Shown here piece after piece: positions 25,620-34,143 of a DNA stretch of 46,179 nucleotides. This DNA comes from JBCDKH01 sp964388485. Lineage in GTDB: Bacteria > Planctomycetota > Phycisphaerae > Tepidisphaerales > Tepidisphaeraceae. Within the stretch, counting starts at the first letter, position 1; the number at the start of each line of letters is the position of its first letter. The DNA is taken from the NCBI GenBank assembly GCA_964388485.1, contig CAYMAS010000025.1, positions 1-46,179 on the forward strand. Direction: 5' to 3'. The position numbers were made by a program, and so were the translations under genes. The notes under the pieces were generated by a model. The model worked only from the letters and a program-made list of their open reading frames with translations. It was not told the origin of the DNA and ran no database searches.

Positions 25620-25907
25620 CTAGTCGCGGCTGACGAGCTTGTTGAAGCTGCTCTCTTTGCCGTCGCTCGTCTCCTCCTGGTAGAGCAGCGCCAGCTTCGA
25701 GTCGTCGAAGGTCTTGAACCACTCGTCCCAGGAGATTTCCTTGAGCTTCCCATCGTTCGACTGCGACGAGTCGGGGAACATGAGACGAATCACGCCCGCC
25801 CCGTCGCCATCGGCGGTGTCTTCGACCGTCGCCGGCTTGCCGCCGCGGGCTTCAGCCCACTGCTTGATCGTTTCGTGGTCGGTCGTCGTCTGGCTGCTTT
25901 GGGACAT
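25620..25907 (-). CDS. Small conserved-looking acidic protein
   Basis: The 95-residue protein has the sequence pattern TTTDHETIKQWAEARGGKPA ... KLKEISWDEWFKTFDDSKLA ... FNKLVSRD. I have seen this layout in many bacterial genomes, where it is annotated as hypothetical or, wrongly, as a glucan-branching enzyme. No catalytic residues are evident; the fold is probably a small alpha/beta domain that binds a partner. It converges on the lipid kinase gene and lies 33 bases downstream of serS, so it may be co-transcribed with serS. Confidence 0.8.
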   Translation of the reverse strand: MSQSSQTTTDHETIKQWAEARGGKPATVEDTADGDGAGVIRLMFPDSSQSNDGKLKEISWDEWFKTFDDSKLALLYQEETSDGKESSFNKLVSRD

Positions 25908-25940
25908 GCCGATCGTTATGCAACGGGCGCGCCACGTGCG

Positions 25941-27227
25941 TCAGGTCAGCCGATCCTTGCCGACCGCGTCTCGCAAGACCTCCGGAACCGTCACGCTGCC
26001 GTCGGCGTTCTGGTAGTTCTCGAGGATCGGGATCAAGATCCGCGGGCTGGCGGCGACGGTGTTGTTGAGCGTGTGGCAGAACCGCGTCTTGCCGTCGCTG
26101 TCCTTGTAACGCAGATTGAGCCGACGCGCCTGGTAGTCGTAGAGGCGCGAGGCGCTGTGCGTCTCGCCATAGCCGGTCGAGGTGTCGCCGTCGCGGACGC
26201 GGCTCGGCATGAACGTTTCGATGTCATACATGGCGGCATTCTTGACCCCGAGATCGCCCGTGCAGACGTCGATCACGCGGTACGGCAAGTCGAGCTTTTG
26301 CAGGAGTTCCTCGCTGAAGCCGAGCATGCGGTCATGCCATTGGCGGCTTTCCTGCTCGTCGGCTCGGCAGATGACGACCTGCTCGCACTTGTCGAACTGG
26401 TGGACGCGGTACAGGCCGGCGGCGTCCTTGCCGTAGGTTCCGGCTTCGCGGCGGAAGCAGGTGCTGACGGTCGTGTACTTCAGCGGCAGGTCGCTCTCGT
26501 CGAGCGTCTGGTTCATGTGCAGCCCAGTAAGGCCGACCTCGCCGGTGCCGACAAGGTGAAGGCCATCTGCCTCGACGCTGTAGACGGCGTCGCGACCTGC
26601 CGGAAAAAAGCCGGTGCCGACCAACGCGTCCTCTCGAACGAGCACCGGCACCGTCGCGGGCGTGAAGTCGTGGCCGATCATGAGGTCAAACGCCAGCCGC
26701 AGCACCGCCTGGTGCAGCAGCGTGCCGTTGCCGGTCAGGACGTAGCTGCGACTTCCCGCCAGACGCACGCCCGCCTCGAAGTCGCAGAGCTTCAGGTCGC
26801 GACAGAGCGTCGCGTGGTCCCTCGCCTCGAAGTCGAATTGTCGCGGCTCGCCGTGACTCCGGACCACGATGTTCTCCGTGTCGTCCTTCCCACGCGGCAC
26901 GTCGTCATCCGGCGGCAACGGGACGAGGAGCGCCGCCTCTGCCATTTCCGCCGCTGCCGATCGCATCCGCTCGTCGGCCGCCTTGACGCCCGCCTTGAGC
27001 TGCCCGAGCTTCGCCACCGCCGCCTGCTTCTGGTCCGGCGGGAGGTTGCCGATCGTCTTACCGGCGGCGTTCTGCTCCGCTTTGAGTCGGTCGTGTTCCT
27101 GCTGCGCCTCGACCCGTCGCTCATCCGCAGTTAAGGCACGATCAACCGCGGACGGATCGGCGTTCTTGAGTCGGGCACCTTCGCGAAAACGGTCCGGGTC
27201 GTCCCGCAGAGCCTTCAGGTCGATCAT
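25941..27227 (-). CDS. serS: Seryl-tRNA synthetase
   Basis: The 428-residue protein has the normal length and layout. An N-terminal antiparallel coiled coil (about residues 25-105) contacts the long arm of tRNA-Ser. The class II catalytic domain has motif 2 STCFRREAGTYGKDAAGLYR followed by VHQF, and motif 3 GDTSTGYGETHS-type serine/ATP residues further on. It charges tRNA-Ser with serine in the cytoplasm. It overlaps the Uma2-family gene by four bases (27224-27227), which is upstream on the same strand, so the two are translationally coupled, an unusual neighbour for serS. No defect is visible. Confidence 0.97.
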   Translation of the reverse strand: MIDLKALRDDPDRFREGARLKNADPSAVDRALTADERRVEAQQEHDRLKAEQNAAGKTIGNLPPDQKQAAVAKLGQLKAGVKAADERMRSAAAEMAEAALLVPLPPDDDVPRGKDDTENIVVRSHGEPRQFDFEARDHATLCRDLKLCDFEAGVRLAGSRSYVLTGNGTLLHQAVLRLAFDLMIGHDFTPATVPVLVREDALVGTGFFPAGRDAVYSVEADGLHLVGTGEVGLTGLHMNQTLDESDLPLKYTTVSTCFRREAGTYGKDAAGLYRVHQFDKCEQVVICRADEQESRQWHDRMLGFSEELLQKLDLPYRVIDVCTGDLGVKNAAMYDIETFMPSRVRDGDTSTGYGETHSASRLYDYQARRLNLRYKDSDGKTRFCHTLNNTVAASPRILIPILENYQNADGSVTVPEVLRDAVGKDRLT

Positions 27228-27955
27228 CGTGCGTCCAGCGTAGCCAGCCGGTCGGCAAAGGCCTTGTGCTCGTCGGTCTGACAGCCGGCCTCGACAGCGG
27301 CGAGCATGTTAGCGGCGTCGCGGTTCATGACGGCTCGCACGTCAAGCCAAAGGCCGGGGAAGACGTTGCTCTTAATTAGCCCCGCCTCATCGGGCTCTCG
27401 CCGCACATAGTCGCTGCCCTGAAGCTCAAACCAGTCGAGCACGTGGTCCCGGACCCGCAGGACGATGTACTCGCGAACGCCGTTGCGGCGGTAGGCGTTG
27501 AGTTTGTCGTTAAGGTCGATGCTCGTGGTGCTGGCCGAGACTTCAACAACGAGTTCGGGCGCGCCCTCCACGTAATCGTCCACCAACTTCGTCTGCCCCC
27601 CTGCCGCTTCGGGAAGCAGCATCATGAGGTCGGGTTGCGGTTCGTTGTCGAGGTCTAGGCGGCTGGTGCTGTTATCGCCGATGAGAACCTGCGGCACCTT
27701 CGCGTGGTATAGCAAGGCCCACCCGGAGAAGTACGTGTGCGGGAACCCGTGATGTTTCAATCGGACCGGTGACGGCATGTAGACTCTTCCTTCGATCAAC
27801 TCTGCTTTCTTGACTCCCGGCATCGAAAGGTACCGCCGCTCGAACTCATGCCGCGTCAGCCGATCCCCGTTCTCCAACGGCGGGATCGCTTCCTGTCGCT
27901 CGCTCAGGTCGACCGCCTTGAGCGTCATCTTCGGCGACGTGGTGGCATTGGCCAT
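27224..27955 (-). CDS. Uma2-family (DUF820) endonuclease-like protein
   Basis: The 243-residue protein has the Uma2 signature: an N-terminal strand-helix part (TRHEFERRYLSMPGVKKAEL), EPQPDLMMLLPE with the PD pair, and ELVVEVSASTTSIDLNDKLN giving ExV...K of a PD-(D/E)xK-like core. The family is greatly expanded in Planctomycetes and Cyanobacteria, and its biological role is unknown. The active-site residues appear intact. It is upstream of serS with an ATGA overlap and diverges from the FHA-GspE gene. Confidence 0.85.
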   Translation of the reverse strand: MANATTSPKMTLKAVDLSERQEAIPPLENGDRLTRHEFERRYLSMPGVKKAELIEGRVYMPSPVRLKHHGFPHTYFSGWALLYHAKVPQVLIGDNSTSRLDLDNEPQPDLMMLLPEAAGGQTKLVDDYVEGAPELVVEVSASTTSIDLNDKLNAYRRNGVREYIVLRVRDHVLDWFELQGSDYVRREPDEAGLIKSNVFPGLWLDVRAVMNRDAANMLAAVEAGCQTDEHKAFADRLATLDAR

Positions 27956-27974
27956 GGACGCATCATAACAGATC

Positions 27975-28004
27975 CTGACGCGGTGACGGTCGATCAGTTA
28001 CAAT
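27975..28004 (+). promoter_or_regulatory. Possible promoter of the FHA-GspE gene
   Basis: CTGACG (27975-27980) and TACAAT (27999-28004) are 18 bases apart. The ATG at 28014 is only nine bases after the -10, so the transcript would be almost leaderless. No Shine-Dalgarno site is visible before this ATG, which agrees with that reading. Confidence 0.35.
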
Positions 28005-28013
28005 GCTTCCTAG

Positions 28014-29654
28014 ATGGCGACCCTGACGCTCGAACAGAACAAGAAAAGGAAGACGATCGAGGTCGGTGACGAAGCCGTCACCATCGGTCGGCAGCTCGGC
28101 AACGTCCTGCAGCTCAACGACGACAAAACCAGCCGGTTCCATGCCGTCGTTGAATATCGCCGCGGCATGCTCGGCGTCCGCGACCTCGGCAGCCGCAACG
28201 GAACGCTCGTCAACGACGAACCCGTCGACGCCCGAGGCAAGCGGCTGCGGCACGGCGACGTTGTCACGGTCGGCAACGTCCGGTTGAAGGTCGACGACGA
28301 TGGCGACAAGCCAAGCAAGACGCCGGTCCTCGAGAGCCTTTCAGCCGATGCATCCAACGGCAAAGACACCAGCCTCGACCGGATCTCCAAGCTCGTCTCC
28401 GGCTTGCCGAGCCGCAGCGTCAAGCCCAACGACCTCAAGCTCCTCAATGCCCGCGGCAAGCTCGCGTTCGCCAAGGACAAGGCCAATCCGGACGATAACG
28501 GCCCGCCGGCAGAGAGCATCACGCTGCTCCGCCTCGTCCTGCTCGTCTGCTTCCGCACCGGCGCCAGCGACGTCCACCTCGAACCGAATGCCGACGGCTG
28601 GACGCTTCGCGTTCGCGTCGACGGGCAAATGACCGACCTCGCCAAGCTCTCGAAGGTCAACGGCACGAAGTTCTCAGCCGTCGTCAAGGTGTTGGGCGAC
28701 ATCGACATCTCCAAGAACAAGGAGGTGCAGGAAGGCTCCTTCGCCTGCCGCGTGCCGGACCGACGCGTCGACTACCGCCTGAGCTTCACGCCCGGCCTCT
28801 ACGGCCAGAAGCTCGTCATCCGCGTTCTCGACGCCGCCAATGCGCCGCAGTACCTCTGGGACCTGGGCCTCGAAGAGGAGGACTTCGAGCTGCTCGACCG
28901 CATCACGAAGCGGAGCGAGGGCATGGTCCTCGTCTGCGGACCCACCGGCAGCGGCAAGAGCTCGACGCTCTACGCGATGCTCCGCACGATCGACAACAAG
29001 GAACGCAACGTCGTCACCATCGAAGACCCCGTCGAAATCCGCCTTGACGGCATCACGCAGCAGCCTGTCAACGAGGCGCAGGGTAACACCTTCGCCGCCC
29101 TGCTCCGCAGCGTGCTCCGGCAGGACCCGGACGTCGTGCTCGTCGGCGAGATTCGCGACAGCGAAACGGCCACCGCCGCGGCTCAGGCGGCGATGACCGG
29201 CCACCTCGTCTTCAGCACCGTCCATAGCCGCGACAGCGTCGGGGCTGTCTTCCGCCTGCTCGACCTCGGCTGTGAGCCCTACCAAGTCGCCAGCGGCCTG
29301 ACCGCCGTGATTGCCCAGCGCCTCATGCGCCGCCTCTGCCCCCACTGCCGCAAGGCACGTCCGACCACGAGTAGCGAGAAGCGTCTCCTCGGTGAGCGTG
29401 CGGCTGACATCGAGACGCTCTACGAAGCCGCGGGCTGCAGCAAATGCCTCGGCACCGGCTACGCCGGCCGGATCGCGGTGACGGAGGTCCTGCACGTCGA
29501 CGAGACCGTCCGCGACGCCATCCTCGGAGGCGCCGACGCCGGCAAACTCCACCTGGCCCTCCGCCAAACCGGCTACAAACGCCTCAAAGACGCCGCCCTC
29601 GACAAAGCCGCCGCGGGCGAGACGACGCTGGAAGAGGCGGACAAGCTGGCCTAG
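28014..29654 (+). CDS. FHA domain fused to a GspE/PilB-type ATPase
   Basis: The protein has 546 residues. Residues 1-95 form a forkhead-associated domain (VTIGRQLGN, SRFHAVVEYR, LGSRNGTLVND), which binds phosphothreonine peptides. The remainder is a type II secretion/type IV pilus assembly ATPase: Asp-box region TGASDVHLEP, Walker A GPTGSGKSS (about 309-317), Walker B VVLVGEIRDSETA, His box STVHSRDS, and the zinc tetracysteine CPHC...CSKC (about 442 and 475). It would power assembly or secretion at the inner membrane. The FHA domain in place of the usual N1 domain implies control by a Ser/Thr kinase. No other pilus or secretion gene is nearby, so its machine is encoded elsewhere. Confidence 0.9.
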   Translation: MATLTLEQNKKRKTIEVGDEAVTIGRQLGNVLQLNDDKTSRFHAVVEYRRGMLGVRDLGSRNGTLVNDEPVDARGKRLRHGDVVTVGNVRLKVDDDGDKPSKTPVLESLSADASNGKDTSLDRISKLVSGLPSRSVKPNDLKLLNARGKLAFAKDKANPDDNGPPAESITLLRLVLLVCFRTGASDVHLEPNADGWTLRVRVDGQMTDLAKLSKVNGTKFSAVVKVLGDIDISKNKEVQEGSFACRVPDRRVDYRLSFTPGLYGQKLVIRVLDAANAPQYLWDLGLEEEDFELLDRITKRSEGMVLVCGPTGSGKSSTLYAMLRTIDNKERNVVTIEDPVEIRLDGITQQPVNEAQGNTFAALLRSVLRQDPDVVLVGEIRDSETATAAAQAAMTGHLVFSTVHSRDSVGAVFRLLDLGCEPYQVASGLTAVIAQRLMRRLCPHCRKARPTTSSEKRLLGERAADIETLYEAAGCSKCLGTGYAGRIAVTEVLHVDETVRDAILGGADAGKLHLALRQTGYKRLKDAALDKAAAGETTLEEADKLA

Positions 29655-29724
29655 CCACTCCCGGAAGGGACGTATGCCACTGTGCAGGCAGAGCTTTGCG
29701 CTCCAGGGATGAGCCAGGACGAGC

Positions 29725-31164
29725 TTATTCGCTATCAGCGAGGCGAATCGTCGAGACGAGGCTGCGAGTCGTTAGACGAGCAAGAGCGCGACGTCGCTCC
29801 TCTCCAAGCAGATTGACCGTGGTGCCATTACCATCGGCGCGAATAGCGGGTCCTTCAACCTGGTACCTCGCCGAATTCCTCTCCGCTGCCAGAAGCTGCT
29901 CCAGCTCGCGAAGTTTTTCGTGAAACCTTTGGCTCAGTGCCGTCATGGACGCTACCGATAGCTCCTGATCGCCTAGCTCATCACGGAGCTTGATTATCTC
30001 TCCGTACGTCGTAGGCGGCTGAACCTGTGGACTTCCTTCCAAGCCGCCAGCCTGCGCCACGAAGCTCGCCCATTGACGAACATCCTCCAAATCCTCTCGG
30101 ATCTCTACGATGCGAGAGCGACGGGACGCGTCAAATCTCGTCTGTGGCTTGACTCCGTACACAAGCTTGTAGTCATTACGAAGAGACTCAAGTGAGTCCA
30201 ACGTATGGCTGCCCAGCCAGACGACATCGCCGGAGCGGACATCGATGAGCTTCGCGTTGACCGTCGCCACAAGCAAGGGAAGTTCAGTCCGCCCACCACC
30301 AGCGGCTAGCTCTTCGGCTAATCCCGGAAAGCGTGTCTCCGCGACGGCAAAGTCAGGATGCTCTCGCACGTCCACGATCCGGCTGCGTCGGATCAAGCTA
30401 CATTGGCCGATCTGTAGAATGAACGAGGCCCGCACCTCACCGCTTCTCGCCGCTCGGAGCAGTTCGGGACTATCAACGACCTCATTCTGACCGGCCACCC
30501 GCCGACGACCCGGTGATGGTACATCCTCTATGGCATCAGCGAGTCGCCGCTCATACTCGGCATCAGTAATGGCCCCTCGTTCGACGAGTCTCCGTAGGTT
30601 GGCCGCCCGATCGTTGAACGCCTTCGTATGTTCTGAGTGAAGATTTGTCGTTGCTTCCGCATCCCGAAGCTCGCGAAGCTTCGCCTCGAAAACCGATCGG
30701 TCAACAACCGACAGTCCATGCCTTAGGAAACTTCGCTCGAACTCACGCTCTGAGATGTTGAAGAAACCGTCGGTACTGAAGGCTTCAGCATCATTATTGT
30801 CGACTCGCGTCTGTTGCTGCCTACGCGATGGCACGGCAATCACAACCCTTGAACCGCGATCGATTCCTCCTTGCTCAGCTACATCCGCGTTGATGAAGCT
30901 GTCATCTGGCACAGACACATCTGTTCCTTCGAAGCCAAGATGAAATGAACCGCTCCCAAGCTCTGGCGAGGAACCCGCAGCGGGATCATTAGGAATCTCT
31001 ATCTCGAGCAGATCTTGAGCCATTCTGCCTCGCTCTGCTAAACTAGCATCCGGCACGACCTGAACCGGTTCGTAAGCAGCAAAACCTGGAGCACAGCCAA
31101 GAAGTGCCGCATGAAGGAGCGCGATTGCTCCAAGAAAGAATACCAACGGGTAGATTAGCTTCAT
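29725..31164 (-). CDS. Predicted lipoprotein of unknown function
   Basis: I chose the ATG at 31164 because it gives a lipoprotein signal: MKLIYPLVFFLGAIALLHAA followed by LLGC, with Cys at residue 26. The mature part (479 residues in all) is charged and mainly helical, including a coiled-coil-like stretch with repeated Arg/Glu around residues 165-205. A beta-containing segment, VNAKLIDVRSGDVVWLGSHT, recalls CsgG-type lipoproteins, and the segment around SFILQIGQCSLI could belong to the same fold; this match is weak. It is likely tethered to a membrane facing the periplasm. It stands alone on the minus strand between the GspE and sugar kinase genes. Confidence 0.75.
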   Translation of the reverse strand: MKLIYPLVFFLGAIALLHAALLGCAPGFAAYEPVQVVPDASLAERGRMAQDLLEIEIPNDPAAGSSPELGSGSFHLGFEGTDVSVPDDSFINADVAEQGGIDRGSRVVIAVPSRRQQQTRVDNNDAEAFSTDGFFNISEREFERSFLRHGLSVVDRSVFEAKLRELRDAEATTNLHSEHTKAFNDRAANLRRLVERGAITDAEYERRLADAIEDVPSPGRRRVAGQNEVVDSPELLRAARSGEVRASFILQIGQCSLIRRSRIVDVREHPDFAVAETRFPGLAEELAAGGGRTELPLLVATVNAKLIDVRSGDVVWLGSHTLDSLESLRNDYKLVYGVKPQTRFDASRRSRIVEIREDLEDVRQWASFVAQAGGLEGSPQVQPPTTYGEIIKLRDELGDQELSVASMTALSQRFHEKLRELEQLLAAERNSARYQVEGPAIRADGNGTTVNLLGEERRRALARLTTRSLVSTIRLADSE

Positions 31165-31352
31165 GGATGGCTTGCCTCGTGTTCCAAAAGCGGCCAACAG
31201 GTGAATACCGCTCCTTCTTCTCTCCAAGGTAGCGGTAGCGAGACGGTCCTGCAAACTTTTCACGGACCGCTTTGGCACCGCCAAAGCAGCAAAGAGGAAT
31301 TATGAACAGTTTGTGATGCGTACCCATGTAGATTCACCACCTTCGAACGGTA

Positions 31353-32369
31353 TCAACGCTGAACCCTGCCGCTGACATCGCCGCCGGCAAGACGGTCGAC
31401 TTCGTCGGCGGTCACGAGGTTCAGGTCGCCGCTGATGGTGTGCTTCAGGGCGCTGGCGGCGACGGCCCAGTTAACGGCCTGCTCCGGCTCGTCGCCGCGG
31501 AGCAGGGCGTGGATGAGGCCCGCCGCAAAGCTGTCGCCGCCGCCGACGCGGTCGATGATGTCGAACTCGTAGCGACGGGCGAAGTGCGGCGTGCCGTCCT
31601 TGTAGAGCATGGCGGACCAGCCGTTGTAGCTGGCGCTGATCGACTCGCGGAGCGTGATCGCGACGGCCTTGAAGTCGAACCGTTCCGTCAATTGCCTGGC
31701 GACATCGGCGTACCGCTCCTTGTCGATCTTGCCGCTCTCTACGTCCGCGCCCTTGATGCCGAAGACGCTCTCGGCATCCTCCTCGTTGGCGATGCAGACG
31801 TCGACGAACGGCATCAGCTCGGCCATCGCCTCGCCGGCCTGCTGCTTCGTCCAGAGCTTCTTACGGTAGTTGAGGTCGACGCTGACCGTCGCCCCGGCGG
31901 CCTTGGCGGCTTCGCAGGCACGGCGGGTTTCGTCGGCGGCGGCCTGGCCGAGGGCGGGCGTGATACCGGTCCAGTGGAACCAGTCGACGCCTTTCATCGC
32001 CGCCTGCCAGTCGATGTCGCCGGGCTCGATCTGCGAGATGGCGGAGTCTGCTCGGTCGTAGATCACTTTCGAAGCACGTGGTCCGGCACCGGTCTCGAGG
32101 AAGTAGACGCCGATCCGGTCGCCGCCGCGGGCGACGAAGGTCGTATCGACGCGTTGAGCCAGAAGCGTCGCCGCCGCCCGGTCGCCCCAGTCGTTGTCGG
32201 GCAGGCGACTCGCGAAGCGGGCGTCGTTGCCGAAGCGGCTGAGGGAGACGGCGACGTTCGCCTCGCCGCCGCCGAAGGTGACGTCGAGGTGCGGCGTCTG
32301 CTCGAACCGCAGTCGGGCGGGCGTTGCGAGGCGCATCATGATCTCTCCGAAGGTCAGAACGGTCGGCAT
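31353..32369 (-). CDS. kdgK: PfkB-family sugar kinase, probably 2-keto-3-deoxygluconate kinase
   Basis: The 338-residue protein has both PfkB signatures: GGGEANVAVSLSRFG near residue 33 and DRVGGGDSFAAGL near residue 267, the latter with the catalytic Asp and anion hole. The opening VLTFGEIMMRLATP and substrate-side features are those of KDG kinases, which phosphorylate 2-keto-3-deoxygluconate. KdgK is the more likely substrate class, but fructose- or ribose-type kinases are related and cannot be excluded. It diverges from proC, with 36 bases between the two start codons. No KDPG aldolase gene is adjacent. Confidence 0.8.
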   Translation of the reverse strand: MPTVLTFGEIMMRLATPARLRFEQTPHLDVTFGGGEANVAVSLSRFGNDARFASRLPDNDWGDRAAATLLAQRVDTTFVARGGDRIGVYFLETGAGPRASKVIYDRADSAISQIEPGDIDWQAAMKGVDWFHWTGITPALGQAAADETRRACEAAKAAGATVSVDLNYRKKLWTKQQAGEAMAELMPFVDVCIANEEDAESVFGIKGADVESGKIDKERYADVARQLTERFDFKAVAITLRESISASYNGWSAMLYKDGTPHFARRYEFDIIDRVGGGDSFAAGLIHALLRGDEPEQAVNWAVAASALKHTISGDLNLVTADEVDRLAGGDVSGRVQR

Positions 32370-32405
32370 GCCGCAACGATAATGCGTCCACGGCTAGCGT
32401 GCGAA

Positions 32406-33209
32406 ATGACGAACGGTAAGAAGCCGCGCGTGCTGCTCATCGGCTGCGGCAACATGGGCGGCGCGATCGCCCGGACGATGCTCGCGGCCGACCCGCGGCC
32501 GATGGCCGCTCTGGCGATTCACGACCCGGACGAGGCGAAGGTCGACGCGGTGGACGGAGCGACCTTCGCCGCCGATGCGGCAATGGCAACAGGCGAGGCA
32601 GACATTGTTCTGCTCGCGGTGAAGCCGCAGATGATGGCCGACGCGACGGCTGCTGTAGCGAAGGAGGCCGGGGATCGGTTGTTCGTCAGCGTCGCCGCCG
32701 GTGTGACGACGGCGAAGCTCGAATCGCAGTTGCCCGGCGGCCGGGTCGTCCGGACGATGCCGAACACGCCGTTGCTGGCTGGGCGAGGCGTCGTGGCGAT
32801 GTGCCGGGGCGGGTCGGCGACGGAGGAGGATCTCGATCTCGCCGCGTCGCTGTTCGCCGGTGCCCTGGTCGAACGGCTGGATGAGTCGCAGATGGACGCG
32901 GCGACCGCCGTCAGTGGCAGCGGGCCGGCCTACTTCTTTCGGTTCGTCGAAGCGCTCGCAGAAGCCGGCGTCGCGGCGGGGCTGCCCGCCGATGCCGCGG
33001 CCCGCCTGGCGCGAGAAACCTGCATCGGAGCCGCCGCCCTGCTGGATCAGCAGCCTGAGCTCGATCCCGCAGAACTTCGTCGCCGCGTCACCAGCCCCGG
33101 CGGTACGACGGCGGCGGCGTTGGAGGCCTTCGGCGCAGGAGGCCTTGCTGATCTCGTCGATACCGCCGTCGCTGCCGCTGCCCGGCGTGGCAAGAGCCTG
33201 TCGCGCTAA
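32406..33209 (+). CDS. proC: Pyrroline-5-carboxylate reductase
   Basis: I chose the ATG at 32406 (MTNGKKPRVLLIG); the frame is open further upstream but only as the antisense of the sugar kinase. The product has 267 residues. The Rossmann motif LLIGCGNMGGAIA binds NAD(P)H, VKPQ and MPNTP follow, and the C-terminal dimer domain has SGSGPAYFF and TSPGGTTAAALEAF. It catalyses the last step of proline synthesis. Length and motifs are normal for ProC. Its end overlaps the convergent small gene by four bases. Confidence 0.95.
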   Translation: MTNGKKPRVLLIGCGNMGGAIARTMLAADPRPMAALAIHDPDEAKVDAVDGATFAADAAMATGEADIVLLAVKPQMMADATAAVAKEAGDRLFVSVAAGVTTAKLESQLPGGRVVRTMPNTPLLAGRGVVAMCRGGSATEEDLDLAASLFAGALVERLDESQMDAATAVSGSGPAYFFRFVEALAEAGVAAGLPADAAARLARETCIGAAALLDQQPELDPAELRRRVTSPGGTTAAALEAFGAGGLADLVDTAVAAAARRGKSLSR

Positions 33210-33472
33210 GCTGCTTCGGGGCGATCGAAGCGGACATCCTCGACTACGCGAGCTACACCCGTAATCGCATCAAGCGACGTGAGGACCGACACGCGCTGCA
33301 GGAGTATCGAGACGTCCGCATTTCCGCCAGACTCGGGATCAAAGGCGAGGTTCTCCGGATGACGCACCTCGTATCTGTCGCCGCTCTCAAATCCAATGAT
33401 GAACTTATGAAACGGCTGCCGCCCCGCGTACTGCTGTAGCGCACGTCGATTCGCCTCGGCCTTATCAGACAT
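33206..33472 (-). CDS. Small protein of a planctomycete-type family
   Basis: The 88-residue protein has the pattern QPFHKFIIGFESGDRYEVRH followed by PENL. I recognise this as similar to small proteins, frequent in Planctomycetes, of form PFxPFxIxLxxGxxYxVxHPE. Their function is unknown; the fold is probably a small beta barrel or SH3-like domain. No signal or membrane segment is present. It lies 12 bases downstream of purN on the same strand, so co-transcription is likely. Confidence 0.75.
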   Translation of the reverse strand: MSDKAEANRRALQQYAGRQPFHKFIIGFESGDRYEVRHPENLAFDPESGGNADVSILLQRVSVLTSLDAITGVARVVEDVRFDRPEAA

Positions 33473-33484
33473 CGTACTAACCTA

Positions 33485-34078
33485 TCACGGGGAAGATAGC
33501 ATGACAAGCACATCCACCAACGCCAGACGCTCCGCCTCCTGGACGCGGGCGGCGAGCGTTGCCACGTCGTCGTCGGGCCGGACGTCGACCACGCGTTGCT
33601 CGATAATCTCACCAGTGTCCAGGCCGTTGTCGACGAAGTGAACCGTGCAGCCCGTGACACGGCAGCCGCGTTGCAGCACCGCCTCGTGCACCCGGCGGCC
33701 GTACATGCCGTAGCCGCCGAAGGCGGGCAGGAGGCTCGGGTGGACGTTGACAATCCGGTTCGACAACCAGACCTCCGGCACGACCAGTCGGCTCATCCAG
33801 CCTGCGAGCACGATGAGGTCGATTTCCGCCGGATCAAGCTTTGCAAAGACGTGGGTTGAGTGATCGCCGACAGCGAGATGCTCACGTCGATCCACCACAT
33901 CGACTGGCACGCCCGCTGCGTTGCAGCGAGCGATGCCGCCGGCGTCGCGTCGGCTGCTGAGGCCGCGGACGATCTCGACGTTCGGCAGGCGGCCGTCACC
34001 GGTCGCATCGATGAGGTTCTGCACCGTGGTCCCGGCACCGCTGAAGAGGGTCGCGATCCGCACGCGACGACTGTACAC
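33485..34078 (-). CDS. purN: Phosphoribosylglycinamide formyltransferase
   Basis: The 197-residue protein has the PurN core: RIATLFSGAGTTVQNLID at the N-terminus binds phosphate. IVNVHPSLLPAFGGYGMYG carries the catalytic Asn and His. CTVHFVDNGLDTGEII carries the catalytic Asp and folate site. It transfers formyl from 10-formyl-tetrahydrofolate to GAR in purine synthesis. The usual SGxGSN is here SGAGTTVQN, with Thr-Thr in place of Ser-Asn, a mild variation seen in some lineages. It diverges from the NtrC-type regulator, 65 bases away. Confidence 0.92.
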   Translation of the reverse strand: MYSRRVRIATLFSGAGTTVQNLIDATGDGRLPNVEIVRGLSSRRDAGGIARCNAAGVPVDVVDRREHLAVGDHSTHVFAKLDPAEIDLIVLAGWMSRLVVPEVWLSNRIVNVHPSLLPAFGGYGMYGRRVHEAVLQRGCRVTGCTVHFVDNGLDTGEIIEQRVVDVRPDDDVATLAARVQEAERLALVDVLVMLSSP

Positions 34079-34143
34079 GCGACGGCGGATCAGCCGATGA
34101 AACTAATGCGCACGCGGCAACCGTCGTGGAGCGACGACCTCGC

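Noticed and set aside
25590..27134. 514-codon plus-strand frame
   Set aside because: It is antisense to serS, whose motifs are complete.
31043..31327. 94-codon minus-strand frame over the start of the lipoprotein
   Set aside because: It overlaps the lipoprotein gene in another frame and has no family pattern; the lipobox frame is better supported.
31440..32405. Long upstream extension of proC in frame
   Set aside because: It is the antisense of the PfkB kinase; ProC motifs begin right after the ATG at 32406.
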